Assembly (NCBI GenBank): GCA_002813895.1
Contig: CP024912.1
Location: forward strand, 2,531,836-2,595,835
Length of the DNA stretch: 64,000 nt
DNA from: Cyanobacterium sp. HL-69
GTDB taxonomy: Bacteria > Cyanobacteriota > Cyanobacteriia > Cyanobacteriales > Cyanobacteriaceae
Reading direction: 5' to 3'
The notes under the pieces were generated by a model. The model was not told the origin of the DNA and searched no databases. It saw nothing but the letters and a program-made list of their open reading frames with translations. Below, one piece after another: positions 18,463 through 27,887 of this stretch; the stretch's first letter is position 1, and each line of letters begins with the position of its first letter. The position numbers and the translations under genes were made by a program.

Positions 18463-19584
18463 ATGATTAACAAAATATGGCGTTGGGGTGCAAAAAAGGA
18501 AGAATTAGCACAGGATTATGACCAAGAAGAAGGGCAAGATTCCTCCCAAGAAAAAGGGTTTACCGATGATAAAACTTTGGAGTACCTTTTTAATCAATTA
18601 TTAGAAGGGGTTGCCAAGGGATGGACGGAAAACCGCATCGAGAAATTTTTTCAAAATTTAGAACCAAAAAAAATCACCGTTGATAATTGGTTGATATGGT
18701 TACAAAAATATGGCGAAAGTTTAGTAAACTCTTTTGCCCCCCATTACACGATCGCATCAAGGATGGTAATTTTGGGAGAAAAAACTTCTTCTCTACCATT
18801 TTATCGTCCCGTGGGAGATTTAGCCCATGAGTTTGGCAATGAAATTTTGGCGAGAAAAGATGGTATTCAACTAGAGCCTATCAACGGGGATGGTGATGAG
18901 GATGAGTCTTCGGAAGCTAGTAGTTTGGCCGATTTATTAAAACTCCTTCAGGATGATGAAAATTTTGCCAGGAAAACTGCCCGTAAGTTAGGCCTGAAAA
19001 ATCATGAGCCGGGAGCTATTATTGAAAAGCTAGTTAAGGCTAGTAGTTCTAGTAGGGAAATTCTTTTGGAGGTGGAATCCATTGTTATGGATGAAGAGGA
19101 GGAGGAAGAATTAGTTGATGTGCAGTGGGTTGAGCATTGGTTTAATGTGGGTTTGGAAAAGGCACAAAATGCAGATTTGGAAGGGGCGATCGCCTCTTGG
19201 GATAAAATCATAGAATTAGAGCCTAATTTGGGACAGGTGTGGCACAATCGAGGTTGCGCCCTTGCTTATCTGGAAAGGTATGCGGAGGCTATTGAATCTT
19301 TCGACCACGCCCTTGATATAAATGTCAATGACTTGGAATCGTGGAATAGTCGAGGTAATGCTCTTTATAATTTGCAACAGTATCCCGAAGCCCTCATGAG
19401 TTGGGAAAGGGCGATCGGTATTCAACCCAATTATTTTATGGCATGGTACAATAAGGGCCGTGTTTTGGAAATTCTTGATCGCTACGCTGAAGCCCTAGAA
19501 TGTTATCAACAAGTAAGTGCGATCGCCCCTGACTTTGAAGAAGTAAAACCCCGCCTCCAAAACCTAAGAGAAATCAATGGCTAA
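18463..19584 (+). CDS. TPR repeat protein
   Basis: The 373-residue soluble protein has an acidic N-terminus and a unique 130-residue N-terminal domain (FNQLLEGVAKGWTENRIEKF). An acidic linker comes next. Three to four TPR units fill residues 220-370 (WFNVGLEKAQNADLEGAIAS, WHNRGCALAYLERYAEAIES and so on). TPRs mediate protein contacts; the partner is unknown. It overlaps the next gene by eight bases, so the two are probably co-translated. Confidence 0.85.
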   Translation: MINKIWRWGAKKEELAQDYDQEEGQDSSQEKGFTDDKTLEYLFNQLLEGVAKGWTENRIEKFFQNLEPKKITVDNWLIWLQKYGESLVNSFAPHYTIASRMVILGEKTSSLPFYRPVGDLAHEFGNEILARKDGIQLEPINGDGDEDESSEASSLADLLKLLQDDENFARKTARKLGLKNHEPGAIIEKLVKASSSSREILLEVESIVMDEEEEEELVDVQWVEHWFNVGLEKAQNADLEGAIASWDKIIELEPNLGQVWHNRGCALAYLERYAEAIESFDHALDINVNDLESWNSRGNALYNLQQYPEALMSWERAIGIQPNYFMAWYNKGRVLEILDRYAEALECYQQVSAIAPDFEEVKPRLQNLREING

Positions 19585-20287
19585 TCCCCTCCATATCACC
19601 GCCATCCTCGCCATGAGTGCCGATGGCAAAATTAGTACCGACAGCGAAAAACCAGCTCGATTTAGTAGCCCCCAAGACTTACAACACCTAGAAGAACAAA
19701 TATCCCTCTGTGATGCCATAATTTTTGGAGCAAATACCCTCAGAGCCTATGGAACCACCCTAACCATCAAAAAACCCCATCTCCTCGCCCAGAGAGAAGC
19801 TAGAAAGCAACATCCCCAACCCATCAACATTGTATGTTCTTCATCAGGGCAACTAGAACACCATTATCGTTTTTTTGAACAACCCATTAAACGCATTTTA
19901 TTAACTACAAAAGAAGGTAAAATAAACTGGCTAAATAGTATTAATCATACTGATAAAAAAATACTCTTTAATGATTACATAATAACAAAAAATAATCAGT
20001 GGAAAATAGAATGGAAAGATACCTTCAACTACCTACAAAACATTAATATTAACCGTATAGGAATTTTGGGGGGAGGAGAACTAATTGCCTCCATCCTTGC
20101 CGAAAACCTCCTCGATGATCTTTGGTTAACCCTTTGCCCCGTAATCTTAGGAGGGAAAAAAGCCCCTACTCCAGTGGCAGGAATTCATCTAAAATCACCT
20201 GTTCCCTTAAAATTAAAAGACATTAAACAAATAGGAGAAGAACTTTTTTTACACTATCAAATTAAAAAAATTAACGATCAGCCATAA
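19577..20287 (+). CDS. RibD C-terminal-domain (reductase) protein
   Basis: The 236-residue protein has only the reductase half of RibD, a dihydrofolate reductase fold: ITAILAMSADGKISTDS, CDAIIFGANTLRAYG, IGILGGGELIASILAENLLD and LTLCPVILGG. It lacks the N-terminal zinc deaminase. It may reduce the riboflavin precursor pyrimidine, as in cyanobacteria with split RibD, or act on another substrate. It overlaps the TPR gene by 8 bases and its end overlaps convergent cysE by 17. Confidence 0.82.
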   Translation: MANPLHITAILAMSADGKISTDSEKPARFSSPQDLQHLEEQISLCDAIIFGANTLRAYGTTLTIKKPHLLAQREARKQHPQPINIVCSSSGQLEHHYRFFEQPIKRILLTTKEGKINWLNSINHTDKKILFNDYIITKNNQWKIEWKDTFNYLQNININRIGILGGGELIASILAENLLDDLWLTLCPVILGGKKAPTPVAGIHLKSPVPLKLKDIKQIGEELFLHYQIKKINDQP

Positions 20288-20927
20288 CCCCTTCTCTTTG
20301 TTTTAATTTCGTAATTTCTTGCTCCAAAGATTCAATTCTATCAATCAAACTTCTGATTACCGTTGCCTCAGAATCAGGTAAATTCCCATGCTCCAAAGGA
20401 TTTACCTTCGCCCCAGAACGATAAACAATTCTTCCCGGAATACCCACCACAGTACACTCCGAAGGCACATCACGCAACACCACCGAACCAGCACCGATAC
20501 GAACATTATTACCGATGGACAAATTACCCAACACCTTTGCCCCAGCACCCACCACCACATTTTCCCCGAGGGTAGGGTGACGTTTACCTGTATCCTTCCC
20601 TGTACCCCCCAGAGTTACGCCCTGATAAATTAGACAGTAATCCCCTAGAATGGCTGTTTCGCCGATGACAACCCCCATACCATGGTCAATAAATACACCA
20701 TTGCCTAATTGTGCCCCTGGATGGATTTCAATACCTGTAAAAAATCTACCCAAGTGAGATAAAAAACGAGGGATAAAGGGAATACCAATGCGATATAACC
20801 GATGGGAAAGACGATGTAGAATAACCGCTTGTAAGCCAGGGTAGCACAATAATACCTCTAACCAGTTACGGGCGGCAGGATCTCGCTCAAAGATAATTTT
20901 GAAATCAGAAATGATTGATGATAGCAC
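20271..20927 (-). CDS. cysE: Serine O-acetyltransferase
   Basis: CysE makes O-acetylserine for cysteine synthesis. The 218-residue protein has the short N-terminal helical part (RDPAARNWLEVLLCYPGLQA) and a left-handed hexapeptide beta-helix: IHPGAQLGNGVFIDHGMGVV, IGETAILGDYCLIYQGVTLG and GAGAKVLGNLSIGNNVRIGAGSVV. The catalytic-type His in FIDHGMG is visible. It is the short form typical of plant-like and cyanobacterial enzymes. Confidence 0.95.
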   Translation of the reverse strand: MLSSIISDFKIIFERDPAARNWLEVLLCYPGLQAVILHRLSHRLYRIGIPFIPRFLSHLGRFFTGIEIHPGAQLGNGVFIDHGMGVVIGETAILGDYCLIYQGVTLGGTGKDTGKRHPTLGENVVVGAGAKVLGNLSIGNNVRIGAGSVVLRDVPSECTVVGIPGRIVYRSGAKVNPLEHGNLPDSEATVIRSLIDRIESLEQEITKLKQREGVMADR

Positions 20928-21008
20928 TTTATATATATTGGGTAAAAATTTCTACTAGGTTTATTATCTCTCAGGTTGAAGTCATCGGATGGAACGGTTT
21001 ACCGAAAC

Positions 21009-21842
21009 TTAAAAGGGAGATTGATTTGTTTGAGCAGGTCTATTGGATGGAATATTTACCCCCCCCTGATTGGGATTCACATTAACCCCCTGAGGAGTAG
21101 GAACCCAAGTATTAGCATTTCCATTAATATTATTACCTACATTGTAATTATTCTGAAGCGAAGGGGATTGATACATTTGCCCCCCTGAACTGGGGATGTT
21201 ACTTTGGGGATTTTGGGAGCGATAAATATTGCTACTGGGGTTGTAGTTGCTCATGACATTGCCTACGGCCTGATTTAGAGGACTAGGGGTAACAGGAATC
21301 TGGGAAGACTGTCTTTGTTGATTTAATTCGGGGCTTAGTAGTCCTTGGTTGATTGCTCCACTGCTGTCGCCCCCTGAAGGCCTTACTTGGGGAGAAATAC
21401 GAGGTAGCGACAAAACTTGATCGTATAGACGAGTTTGGTTATTTGTGTTGCGATCGCCACCTTCAATGGTATTCCTAGAGCCTAATATATCAAATTCTTT
21501 AATGTCTAGTTCCGATGTATCCTCATTATTGGGAGAGTTTTGAGGAGATGTTGATGGATTCTCATTAGGATTTTGTGATGTGGTTTCTGAAGTACCATTA
21601 CCGTTAGCAGAATTTTCAACCCCGTTATTATTTTCTTCTAGTTCAACGGTTGCTCCTGTACTCGATGGGGGGGAGGCTTCTCGGCTACTTTGTCTAAATT
21701 GATCGTTGATTACGATTAATTGCCAAGCTACAATTCCGATGACCCCTAATCCTACGACCGCAGACAAGAATAATGGGTTTAGAAAAGTACCCATTCTTGA
21801 TTTTAGATAGTCAGGGGAGTTTTTTCGAGAGGGAGATGCCAT
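21009..21842 (-). CDS. Membrane-anchored Asn/Ser/Pro-rich protein
   Basis: The 277-residue protein has one N-terminal membrane segment (about residues 22-45). The rest is low complexity, rich in Asn, Ser, Gln and Pro (ENNNGVENSANGNGTSETTS, NPQSNIPSSGGQMYQ). I recognise no domain. It is most likely a periplasmic disordered protein or linker. It lies between cysE and the Lpt genes, all on the minus strand. Confidence 0.65.
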   Translation of the reverse strand: MASPSRKNSPDYLKSRMGTFLNPLFLSAVVGLGVIGIVAWQLIVINDQFRQSSREASPPSSTGATVELEENNNGVENSANGNGTSETTSQNPNENPSTSPQNSPNNEDTSELDIKEFDILGSRNTIEGGDRNTNNQTRLYDQVLSLPRISPQVRPSGGDSSGAINQGLLSPELNQQRQSSQIPVTPSPLNQAVGNVMSNYNPSSNIYRSQNPQSNIPSSGGQMYQSPSLQNNYNVGNNINGNANTWVPTPQGVNVNPNQGGVNIPSNRPAQTNQSPF

Positions 21843-21965
21843 AATGAAAATACCAAATGATTGTCGGCACCTTTATTATATCATCATCTTTTGGACATGG
21901 AGTTTAACGAAATATCAATACAAAATTTTCACCCCTGCAACGTAAAAAAGTTAAGCGGTGGTGCT

Positions 21966-23126
21966 TTATTTGATATTTATGTAAAGAAGCCAACTTCCTA
22001 GGGTCAAACCGATAATATTACCCAACCATGCTCCCATAAAGGGGTTAAGAATCCCTGATATTGCTAAGGATTCTCCCATGAATGAAATAATGTAGTAGGC
22101 TAAAATTATGGCGATACAGATCCCAAAACTTTTGGCCTTTCCTGTATTTTGGGGGCGAATGCCTAGGGCAGAACCCATCATGGCGAAAACGATGCAGACA
22201 AAGGGTAAGGCAATTTTACTTTGAATTTTTACGGCTAGTTTACGGGCTTCATTTTGATTTCCCTCTAGTTTGGCTGTTTCTAGGTAACTTTGGGCTTGAC
22301 TGATGCTCATTTCGTTATAACTTAGAGGACGATTGGCAAAATCTAGGGGCGCTCGGGGAAGGGCTAGTTGTTGATGTTGGAAGCGGACTACATTCCTGGA
22401 ACTACCATCCGTTGCGATCGCATATATGGTGCCATTAAAAAAGTCCCAAATATTTTCACGAATATTCCATTGGGCTGTTTCAGCGGTTAAAACTTGATTT
22501 ACTCCCTCCCTCGAAAAGTCGAGAATGGTAAGGTATTTCATTTGATTACCGTTAAATTCTTCGGCATAGAAAAGTCGAGCCAAACCATAATTCACTGAGC
22601 CATCATTGCTGACAATGTCTGCATATTCAGGATACAAAATATTTCTTTGGCTCAAGTTGGGTTGCACTTGATTGAGGGCTTGTTGCAAAGTAACAGCTGC
22701 TTGTCTGTTGGTGGAAGGGGTTACCACATCATTAATAAAAAATGTAATTCCCGTAATAGAAAGACTAAATATCAAGGCAGGGATGACTAACCTAAACAGA
22801 TTAATGCCCACACTTCTAAGGGCGATAATTTCACTGTCGCTAGAGAGACGACTGTAAGCCACCAGGGTAGCCAGAAGCAATGACATGGGAAAAGCAAGAA
22901 CGATAAACTCTGGTACTCTGAGCAAAAAAATCTGAGCCGCTACTCCCACAAATAATCCTGATTCGGTAACTCGACGAATTAATTCAAATAATGTACCGAT
23001 AGATAGTCCTAGGGCGGTAAATAAACCAATACCAAACAGGAATGGTATGATTATTTCTCCTAAAACATATTTATCCATCAGAGATATATGGAATTTTAGC
23101 GGTTGAGTTGTTTTTTTTTCTTCCAT
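21966..23126 (-). CDS. LptF/LptG family permease
   Basis: The 386-residue protein has the YjgP/YjgQ fold: an N-terminal helix pair (IIPFLFGIGLFTALGLSIGTLF), LRVPEFIVLAFPMSLLLATL, a periplasmic beta domain (residues 130-270) and C-terminal helices (IALPFVCIVFAMMGSALGIR). These proteins pull lipopolysaccharide from the inner membrane in complex with LptB. Only one such gene is here; a second LptF/G partner, if needed, is elsewhere. It starts five bases after the ABC ATPase gene, so they form an operon. Confidence 0.88.
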   Translation of the reverse strand: MEEKKTTQPLKFHISLMDKYVLGEIIIPFLFGIGLFTALGLSIGTLFELIRRVTESGLFVGVAAQIFLLRVPEFIVLAFPMSLLLATLVAYSRLSSDSEIIALRSVGINLFRLVIPALIFSLSITGITFFINDVVTPSTNRQAAVTLQQALNQVQPNLSQRNILYPEYADIVSNDGSVNYGLARLFYAEEFNGNQMKYLTILDFSREGVNQVLTAETAQWNIRENIWDFFNGTIYAIATDGSSRNVVRFQHQQLALPRAPLDFANRPLSYNEMSISQAQSYLETAKLEGNQNEARKLAVKIQSKIALPFVCIVFAMMGSALGIRPQNTGKAKSFGICIAIILAYYIISFMGESLAISGILNPFMGAWLGNIIGLTLGSWLLYINIK

Positions 23127-23131
23127 CAGAG

Positions 23132-23860
23132 TTAGATTTTAAAGTTATCTCCTAGGTAATATTGTCGCACAAGGGAATTTTTATAAAGTTCTTCGGCGGT
23201 GCCTGAAGCCAAAATTTGCCCTTCTCGCATGATATACGATCGCCCCGTAATGGCAAGGGTTTCTCTAACATTGTGATCCGTAATTAAAATGCCCATACCT
23301 CTATTTTTCAGACCTTCGATCATTGTTTGAATTTCTGACACAGCGATGGGGTCAACCCCCGCAAAAGGCTCATCTAATAACAAAAATTTAGGTCCATCCC
23401 TACCTACTGCCAAGGCTCTGGCCAATTCTGTGCGTCTTCTTTCTCCCCCTGATACCTGAGAACCTTTGGTATTAACTACTTTTTCGAGGCGAAAATCTTC
23501 GATGAGTTGTTTTAGTCTGATGTGACGGTTACGGGAGGATAGGTTGGTTTGTTCGAGGACTAATTCAATGTTTTCTCTGACGGTGAGGTTTCGGAAAATA
23601 CTGGGTTGTTGGGTAAGATAACCGATACCGAGTTTGGCTCGTTGGTTGATTTGGAGGGGGGTAATGTCTTGCTCATCTAGGGTTACTTGCCCTTGGTTAG
23701 GCATGATTAGCCCTGTGGTGATATAAAATGTGGTGGTTTTCCCTGCTCCGTTGGGCCCTAGTAGGCCGACTATTTCTCCTTGTTTTACCTTAAGGTTAAC
23801 TCGATTGACGATCGCTCTTTTGCCGTAGGATTTATGGATGTTTTTTAATGTTAACTGCAT
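23132..23860 (-). CDS. lptB: LptB-like ABC transporter ATPase
   Basis: LptB powers lipopolysaccharide export. The 242-residue ATPase has Walker A GLLGPNGAGKTTTF, the Q-loop region, the signature SGGERRRTELARAL and Walker B LLLDEPFAGVDP followed by the H-loop TDHNVRET. It matches LptB length. It is flanked by an OstA-like gene upstream and a permease downstream on the same strand, which supports the Lpt assignment over a generic branched-amino-acid ATPase. Confidence 0.92.
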   Translation of the reverse strand: MQLTLKNIHKSYGKRAIVNRVNLKVKQGEIVGLLGPNGAGKTTTFYITTGLIMPNQGQVTLDEQDITPLQINQRAKLGIGYLTQQPSIFRNLTVRENIELVLEQTNLSSRNRHIRLKQLIEDFRLEKVVNTKGSQVSGGERRRTELARALAVGRDGPKFLLLDEPFAGVDPIAVSEIQTMIEGLKNRGMGILITDHNVRETLAITGRSYIMREGQILASGTAEELYKNSLVRQYYLGDNFKI

Positions 23861-23899
23861 TGAATTTGTTTTGACAAAAACCAGTCTATGGGTCTATAT

Positions 23900-24337
23900 T
23901 TAGGGGCTATTTTCTTCAATGAGATAAACCGATTCCACTTGCCTTTGATTTTGGGGAGTAGCGATAAATCTTCCTTCATCAATCAAATAAGTCATGGTTT
24001 CGGCTCTCATGCTGTTGCCGTCTTGGATTACTTGAACGTTACCGTTTAATACTAGCCTTCTTTCTTGGCTAAAAAATTGGGCTTGGGCGGAGGTTGCCTG
24101 AATATTACGGGATGGAAATTCGATATACACATTGCCCCTAGCGGTGATGATGCCTGTTTCTGAGTTGGCTTCTTGTACATCAGACCTTACGGTGATGGGT
24201 TGTCTGCTGGTTTGGGCTTGGGCTTGGGGATAATTTTTTTCGAGGTTGGGGCTAATGGTGGTTATGAGGGTGCTAATAATGGCGGTGGTAATGAGCAGTG
24301 GATAGTATTTTTTTGGGCGGGGAATTATGTTTTTCAT
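23900..24337 (-). CDS. LptA/OstA-like periplasmic protein
   Basis: The 145-residue protein has an N-terminal signal or anchor (YPLLITTAIISTLITTI) and then the OstA fold: VRSDVQEANSETGIITARGN, NIQATSAQAQFFSQERRLVL and NGNVQVIQDGNSMRAETMTY. The fold forms the beta-jellyroll bridge carrying lipopolysaccharide across the periplasm. It is first in the lptA-lptB-lptF/G order on the minus strand. A mid-sized LptC-type reading is the alternative. Confidence 0.82.
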   Translation of the reverse strand: MKNIIPRPKKYYPLLITTAIISTLITTISPNLEKNYPQAQAQTSRQPITVRSDVQEANSETGIITARGNVYIEFPSRNIQATSAQAQFFSQERRLVLNGNVQVIQDGNSMRAETMTYLIDEGRFIATPQNQRQVESVYLIEENSP

Positions 24338-24380
24338 GGCGATCGCACTTTAGCTATTTAATAAAAGATAATACCATTGA

Positions 24381-24980
24381 TTAGATTTTGGAAAGAACAA
24401 ATATGTTCCCTTGATTACCTCTACTGATGCGTAAATCATGGTCAAGGTAAGTTATTTCTAACCAGCCGTTGGCATTGGTCATATTTTCTAAGGCTCGGTT
24501 AATTTTGATGTCGAGGGGAAAGATATTTTTTTTGTTACTAACTTGGGTGATGATGTCTTGGGGTGATAAATACTTAAGCCAATTTTTGAGGGTAACTATG
24601 GTGCGCTCGAACTTTACACCAGCTTTTTTTTCTGATTCTACTTTTAAACTAGCAATTACCACCATGACACTATCGAGAAGGGGTAGCCCTTTGATTTCCA
24701 CAATGTTATAAATTTTTTTGGTGGAAGTATGAATTGATTGATAAATATTTTCTATTTCTACCAACGGAATATTATTTAATCCCAAAAGACTCTTACTAGA
24801 GGTGTACAGTAGTTGCCAATCTCCGTCGAGAAGTTCTTTTTTTTCCATGGGGCGAGGATTGGGGTTGGTGTCTTCTAATTCTTCTATGGCACTGAGAATC
24901 TCTACTTTATCACTGTCAGACCTATTTTTTTTACTGTTATAACGGGCGATCGCCCCTAACAAATTAGTTTTCGCATTCAT
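24381..24980 (-). CDS. PAP/fibrillin family lipid-associated protein
   Basis: The 199-residue protein shows the fibrillin (plastid lipid-associated protein) signature: ELEDTNPNPRPMEKKELLDG, DGDWQLLYTSSKSLLGLN, and the C-terminal WLEITYLDHDLRISRGNQGN. Family members in cyanobacteria and plastids bind lipids or quinones at thylakoids. There is no signal peptide. Its terminal blocks are intact and its length fits. Confidence 0.88.
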   Translation of the reverse strand: MNAKTNLLGAIARYNSKKNRSDSDKVEILSAIEELEDTNPNPRPMEKKELLDGDWQLLYTSSKSLLGLNNIPLVEIENIYQSIHTSTKKIYNIVEIKGLPLLDSVMVVIASLKVESEKKAGVKFERTIVTLKNWLKYLSPQDIITQVSNKKNIFPLDIKINRALENMTNANGWLEITYLDHDLRISRGNQGNIFVLSKI

Positions 24981-25039
24981 GAATAATCTGGTAAAATATA
25001 TGTTCTCGACGAAATTTATATGGCTCGTAATATTAGTTT

Positions 25040-25291
25040 ATGAAAAATCCTGCACTGCGTAAAGAAAAGCGCTACGAACCAGCGCCTGTAATTCCTTTAA
25101 AACAGGAAGGCTCAATCTTAGAGTGGTTAGAAAGCAATAATAAAATTATGTACCGGGAGGAAAAAGAAGAAAAAGTCAACATCCTACCAGTATCCGAAGA
25201 CGAAGAAATCTCCGAACTCATCGAAGACGATGATGATGACGATGATGATTATGAAGAGCAAGATTCCGATGTAGATGATGATCTACTTTAA
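25040..25291 (+). CDS. DUF3134 family acidic protein
   Basis: The 83-residue protein has the DUF3134 core NPALRKEKRYEPAPVIPLKQ and GSILEWLESNNKIMYREEKE. It ends in a long acidic tail with eight consecutive Asp residues (near residue 64) and a further DVDDDLL. The role is unknown. It is divergent from the fibrillin gene across 59 bases and converges with rbfA. Confidence 0.82.
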   Translation: MKNPALRKEKRYEPAPVIPLKQEGSILEWLESNNKIMYREEKEEKVNILPVSEDEEISELIEDDDDDDDDYEEQDSDVDDDLL

Positions 25292-25341
25292 TCTTTATCA
25301 AATCAAGGGTATAGGGCATTAACCCTAACCCAAAAAAAACA

Positions 25342-25722
25342 TCATTCCTCCGCCCTCACTTCCTCTTCCTTTAGGGGAGTTATACGGTTGATTAACTGAA
25401 TTAGTTGATCTCCTTTTTCCAAAGAAGAATCTTCCATAAATCGTATTTCAGGGGTATGACGTAAATTTATTTTTTGCCCCAAACTACGCCTAACAAAAGA
25501 AGTACAGGCCTTTAAACCTTCCATGGTTTCTTTCTTTGCCTCTGCAGTACCATAAATACTCACAAAAACCTTAGCGTGTTGTAAGTCTCCTGACACCTCT
25601 ACATGGGTAATACTCACCATTCCAGCACCCACACGATCATCTTTTATCTCATTGATGAGCATTTGACTTACTTCTCTTTTAATCAGAGATGAAACTTTTT
25701 CGATACGACGACTATTAGCCAT
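25342..25722 (-). CDS. rbfA: Ribosome-binding factor A
   Basis: RbfA assists 30S maturation and 16S rRNA 5'-end processing. The 126-residue protein has the KH-type features [40 protein letters not shown], and [20 protein letters not shown]. The size is normal. Confidence 0.95.
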   Translation of the reverse strand: MANSRRIEKVSSLIKREVSQMLINEIKDDRVGAGMVSITHVEVSGDLQHAKVFVSIYGTAEAKKETMEGLKACTSFVRRSLGQKINLRHTPEIRFMEDSSLEKGDQLIQLINRITPLKEEEVRAEE

Positions 25723-25763
25723 TTTTTTATTGTTTAAAATTTTTTAATATACAAGTTTTTGTG

Positions 25764-25967
25764 TTAGGTGACACTAAGTCCTAACATTGCTTCTAGGGTA
25801 AAATAAAGGAAAGAAAAAATACCGATTAATACCCCAAAAATAGCAATTCCTGTCACAGGATTTTTAAATAAAGGCTTTATTTGTTCCCATAAAAAAATAA
25901 ATATTCCTAAAATTAAGCTCACCATATAGCGAGGATAACGCAATACATTTTCCCAAAAACCATCCAT
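25764..25967 (-). CDS. DUF751 (Ycf33-like) membrane protein
   Basis: The 67-residue protein has two membrane helices (about 13-30 and 38-60) with FWENVLRYPRYMVSLILGIF at the N-terminus, matching DUF751/Ycf33. The role is unknown. It is immediately upstream of rbfA on the same strand with a 41-base gap. Confidence 0.85.
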   Translation of the reverse strand: MDGFWENVLRYPRYMVSLILGIFIFLWEQIKPLFKNPVTGIAIFGVLIGIFSFLYFTLEAMLGLSVT

Positions 25968-26165
25968 AATTTAATTATCTCTGACTTATTTAATATTTTA
26001 TTTAATTTATTTTAGGCACTAAATACTATATCTAATTTACTATATTTAATTAATAAAGGCGTTTGGCTTTTGTTTCTTGTGCCTTTTACCTTTACCCAAA
26101 AACCTTTATCACATCCGAATTACCATATCTAGTCTAACACTGATTCCCCTTTTCACATTATGGGT

Positions 26166-27341
26166 TTAAGGGGTGGAAGTAACGTTTTTATTAAGAATCT
26201 TAATAATATGTTGGTCATGTAATGGTTTAATCAAGACATCACAAAAACCCACGGATTTATAGTCTTCAGGCTCTATTTTACTCAAATCATCAGTAATTAA
26301 GACGATGGGTATTTGTTGAAAAGCAGTGGTTTTTTTGAATTTACTAATCAAATCATAGGCATTTACAGATGATATTTCCTTATCCACAAAAATTACTTGA
26401 GGATTGTTTTGTTGGGCAAATGCGATCGCCAAATCACCTCTACTAAAAGAATTAAACTGATAATCCAGACCTGTTACCGTAGTTTTAACATCTTTTACCA
26501 CTTGCTCTTGCTCCGTGATACATAAAGCTTTAATATTATTCCCATGAATAGAAGAAGGCTTAAACTTAACCAACCAAGGCAAAGGAATATCCTCAGTAAG
26601 AGTTAATTCAATTAATCCTAACTGAAAATAAGGAATCATCATTCTCGTCATCGAAACAATGTCTTGATTTAGCTGAATGTGTAAATCTCGTAAAGTATTT
26701 TTGCCATTAAATAACTTCTTCATAATTTGATAAGTTTGGGGAGAAGTACGCCGATTTAACTCTCCATGATGACGAATTATCGGGGCTTTATTAGGAGATC
26801 TATCTGCTAATTTTGCCCCTAGCCATCTTTGCCAATCTTGCCAAACTTCTACGATAATAGGCTCAGTATCGATAAAAACTAAGGGCGAAGAAGGATTTTT
26901 ATCTTCAACAATATCAAAATTTACCTCCATTGCTCTTGTTAAATCAAACAAAATTTCCTGGATAATACCACGAATAATTTTATTAGTAACAGAGGGATTT
27001 AAAATTTTTTCATCTATTAATAAAGAAAATAAATTATATTCCCAATTATGAATAAATTGTTTATTGTTAAAGATTTTAGGATCAAAAGTATCTAATACGT
27101 GTAGAACTTCAGGAGCGTATTTTAGGACGTTTCTACGCCAACGACGACATGGATGTATTCCCCCTGTAGCATAAGAAATTCTACCCAAATACATGAAAAA
27201 TACCCATTGAGTACCGTTTTTGGCAGTAAAAATAAGTTTCCCCGTAAACTGAGGAACTTTTAAGGTTTTAAATAAGTGTGCTTGTCGGGTGCCGACAAAT
27301 TGAGGAATTGCGACTTTAAAAGACTCATTAATATCCGACAT
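26166..27341 (-). CDS. PATAN-domain response regulator
   Basis: The 391-residue protein has an N-terminal PATAN/DUF4388-type domain (residues 15-250; TGKLIFTAKNGTQWVFFMYL, RWRRNVLKYAPEVL) and a C-terminal receiver domain (residues 265-385). In the receiver the phosphoacceptor Asp in VIFVDKEIS, the Thr of LITDDLS and the Lys in VLIKPL are present, so it can probably be phosphorylated. PatA-like proteins control phototaxis and heterocyst spacing in cyanobacteria. No cognate kinase gene is adjacent. Confidence 0.85.
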   Translation of the reverse strand: MSDINESFKVAIPQFVGTRQAHLFKTLKVPQFTGKLIFTAKNGTQWVFFMYLGRISYATGGIHPCRRWRRNVLKYAPEVLHVLDTFDPKIFNNKQFIHNWEYNLFSLLIDEKILNPSVTNKIIRGIIQEILFDLTRAMEVNFDIVEDKNPSSPLVFIDTEPIIVEVWQDWQRWLGAKLADRSPNKAPIIRHHGELNRRTSPQTYQIMKKLFNGKNTLRDLHIQLNQDIVSMTRMMIPYFQLGLIELTLTEDIPLPWLVKFKPSSIHGNNIKALCITEQEQVVKDVKTTVTGLDYQFNSFSRGDLAIAFAQQNNPQVIFVDKEISSVNAYDLISKFKKTTAFQQIPIVLITDDLSKIEPEDYKSVGFCDVLIKPLHDQHIIKILNKNVTSTP

Positions 27342-27887
27342 TGTTATTGGAATAAAAGATTAGTAAAAATATTTACGTGGTTTTGTTTAAGTTATTAGAC
27401 GCTTTGCAGTAATAATAAAAATTGTATTTCTATTTTTAACAGATTGATGATTAACTCTATTAATATTCTACCAAGATATTTGAGATATTTTTAATCAATC
27501 ATCCATCATGAGTGCAAATCTCCCCATGGCTTCGTATCAAAGCCGCAAAATATCTCATTCCGTAACCATTTGAAGGCTACAACAATCCAGAAAAAATATA
27601 CAAAGAAAAGGTGGTTTATCTCAAGAAGGGATTGCAACTTTTTATGGTGATGACAATTTTCAAGGTATGGCTAGTAAAGAAAAGATGGAATAAGATGTGC
27701 CATTATTAACTAAGTCTAATACTATTTTGATGAAAACAACGTTATCAATATTTACTTTTTGCTGTATATCGGAACTTTTTGGCACAAAAATCAGTCGTTT
27801 CTTGAGATTAAGAATTAATAAAAAAAAAGATCTTACATAACTTTTGTTATCTATAATTATATAGTTGATAATAACCACGGAAAGAAG
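27342..27887. other. Gene-poor region with a possible coding relic
   Basis: No intact gene is visible in these 546 bases. Around 27525-27690 the plus strand reads codon-like text split over frames: MASYQSRKISHSVTI in one, FEGYNNPEKIYKEKVVYL in another, and GGLSQEGIATFYGDDNFQGM ending at a stop near 27692 in a third. This looks like a frameshifted relic, but I cannot name the parent family. The promoter of the SH3 operon must lie in the last 100 bases. Confidence 0.35.

Noticed and set aside
25300..25340. GGGTATAGGG..CCCTAACCC hairpin as terminator between DUF3134 and rbfA
   Set aside because: The stem is real, but on neither strand does a U-tract follow it; the A run makes a U-tract before the stem on the minus strand.
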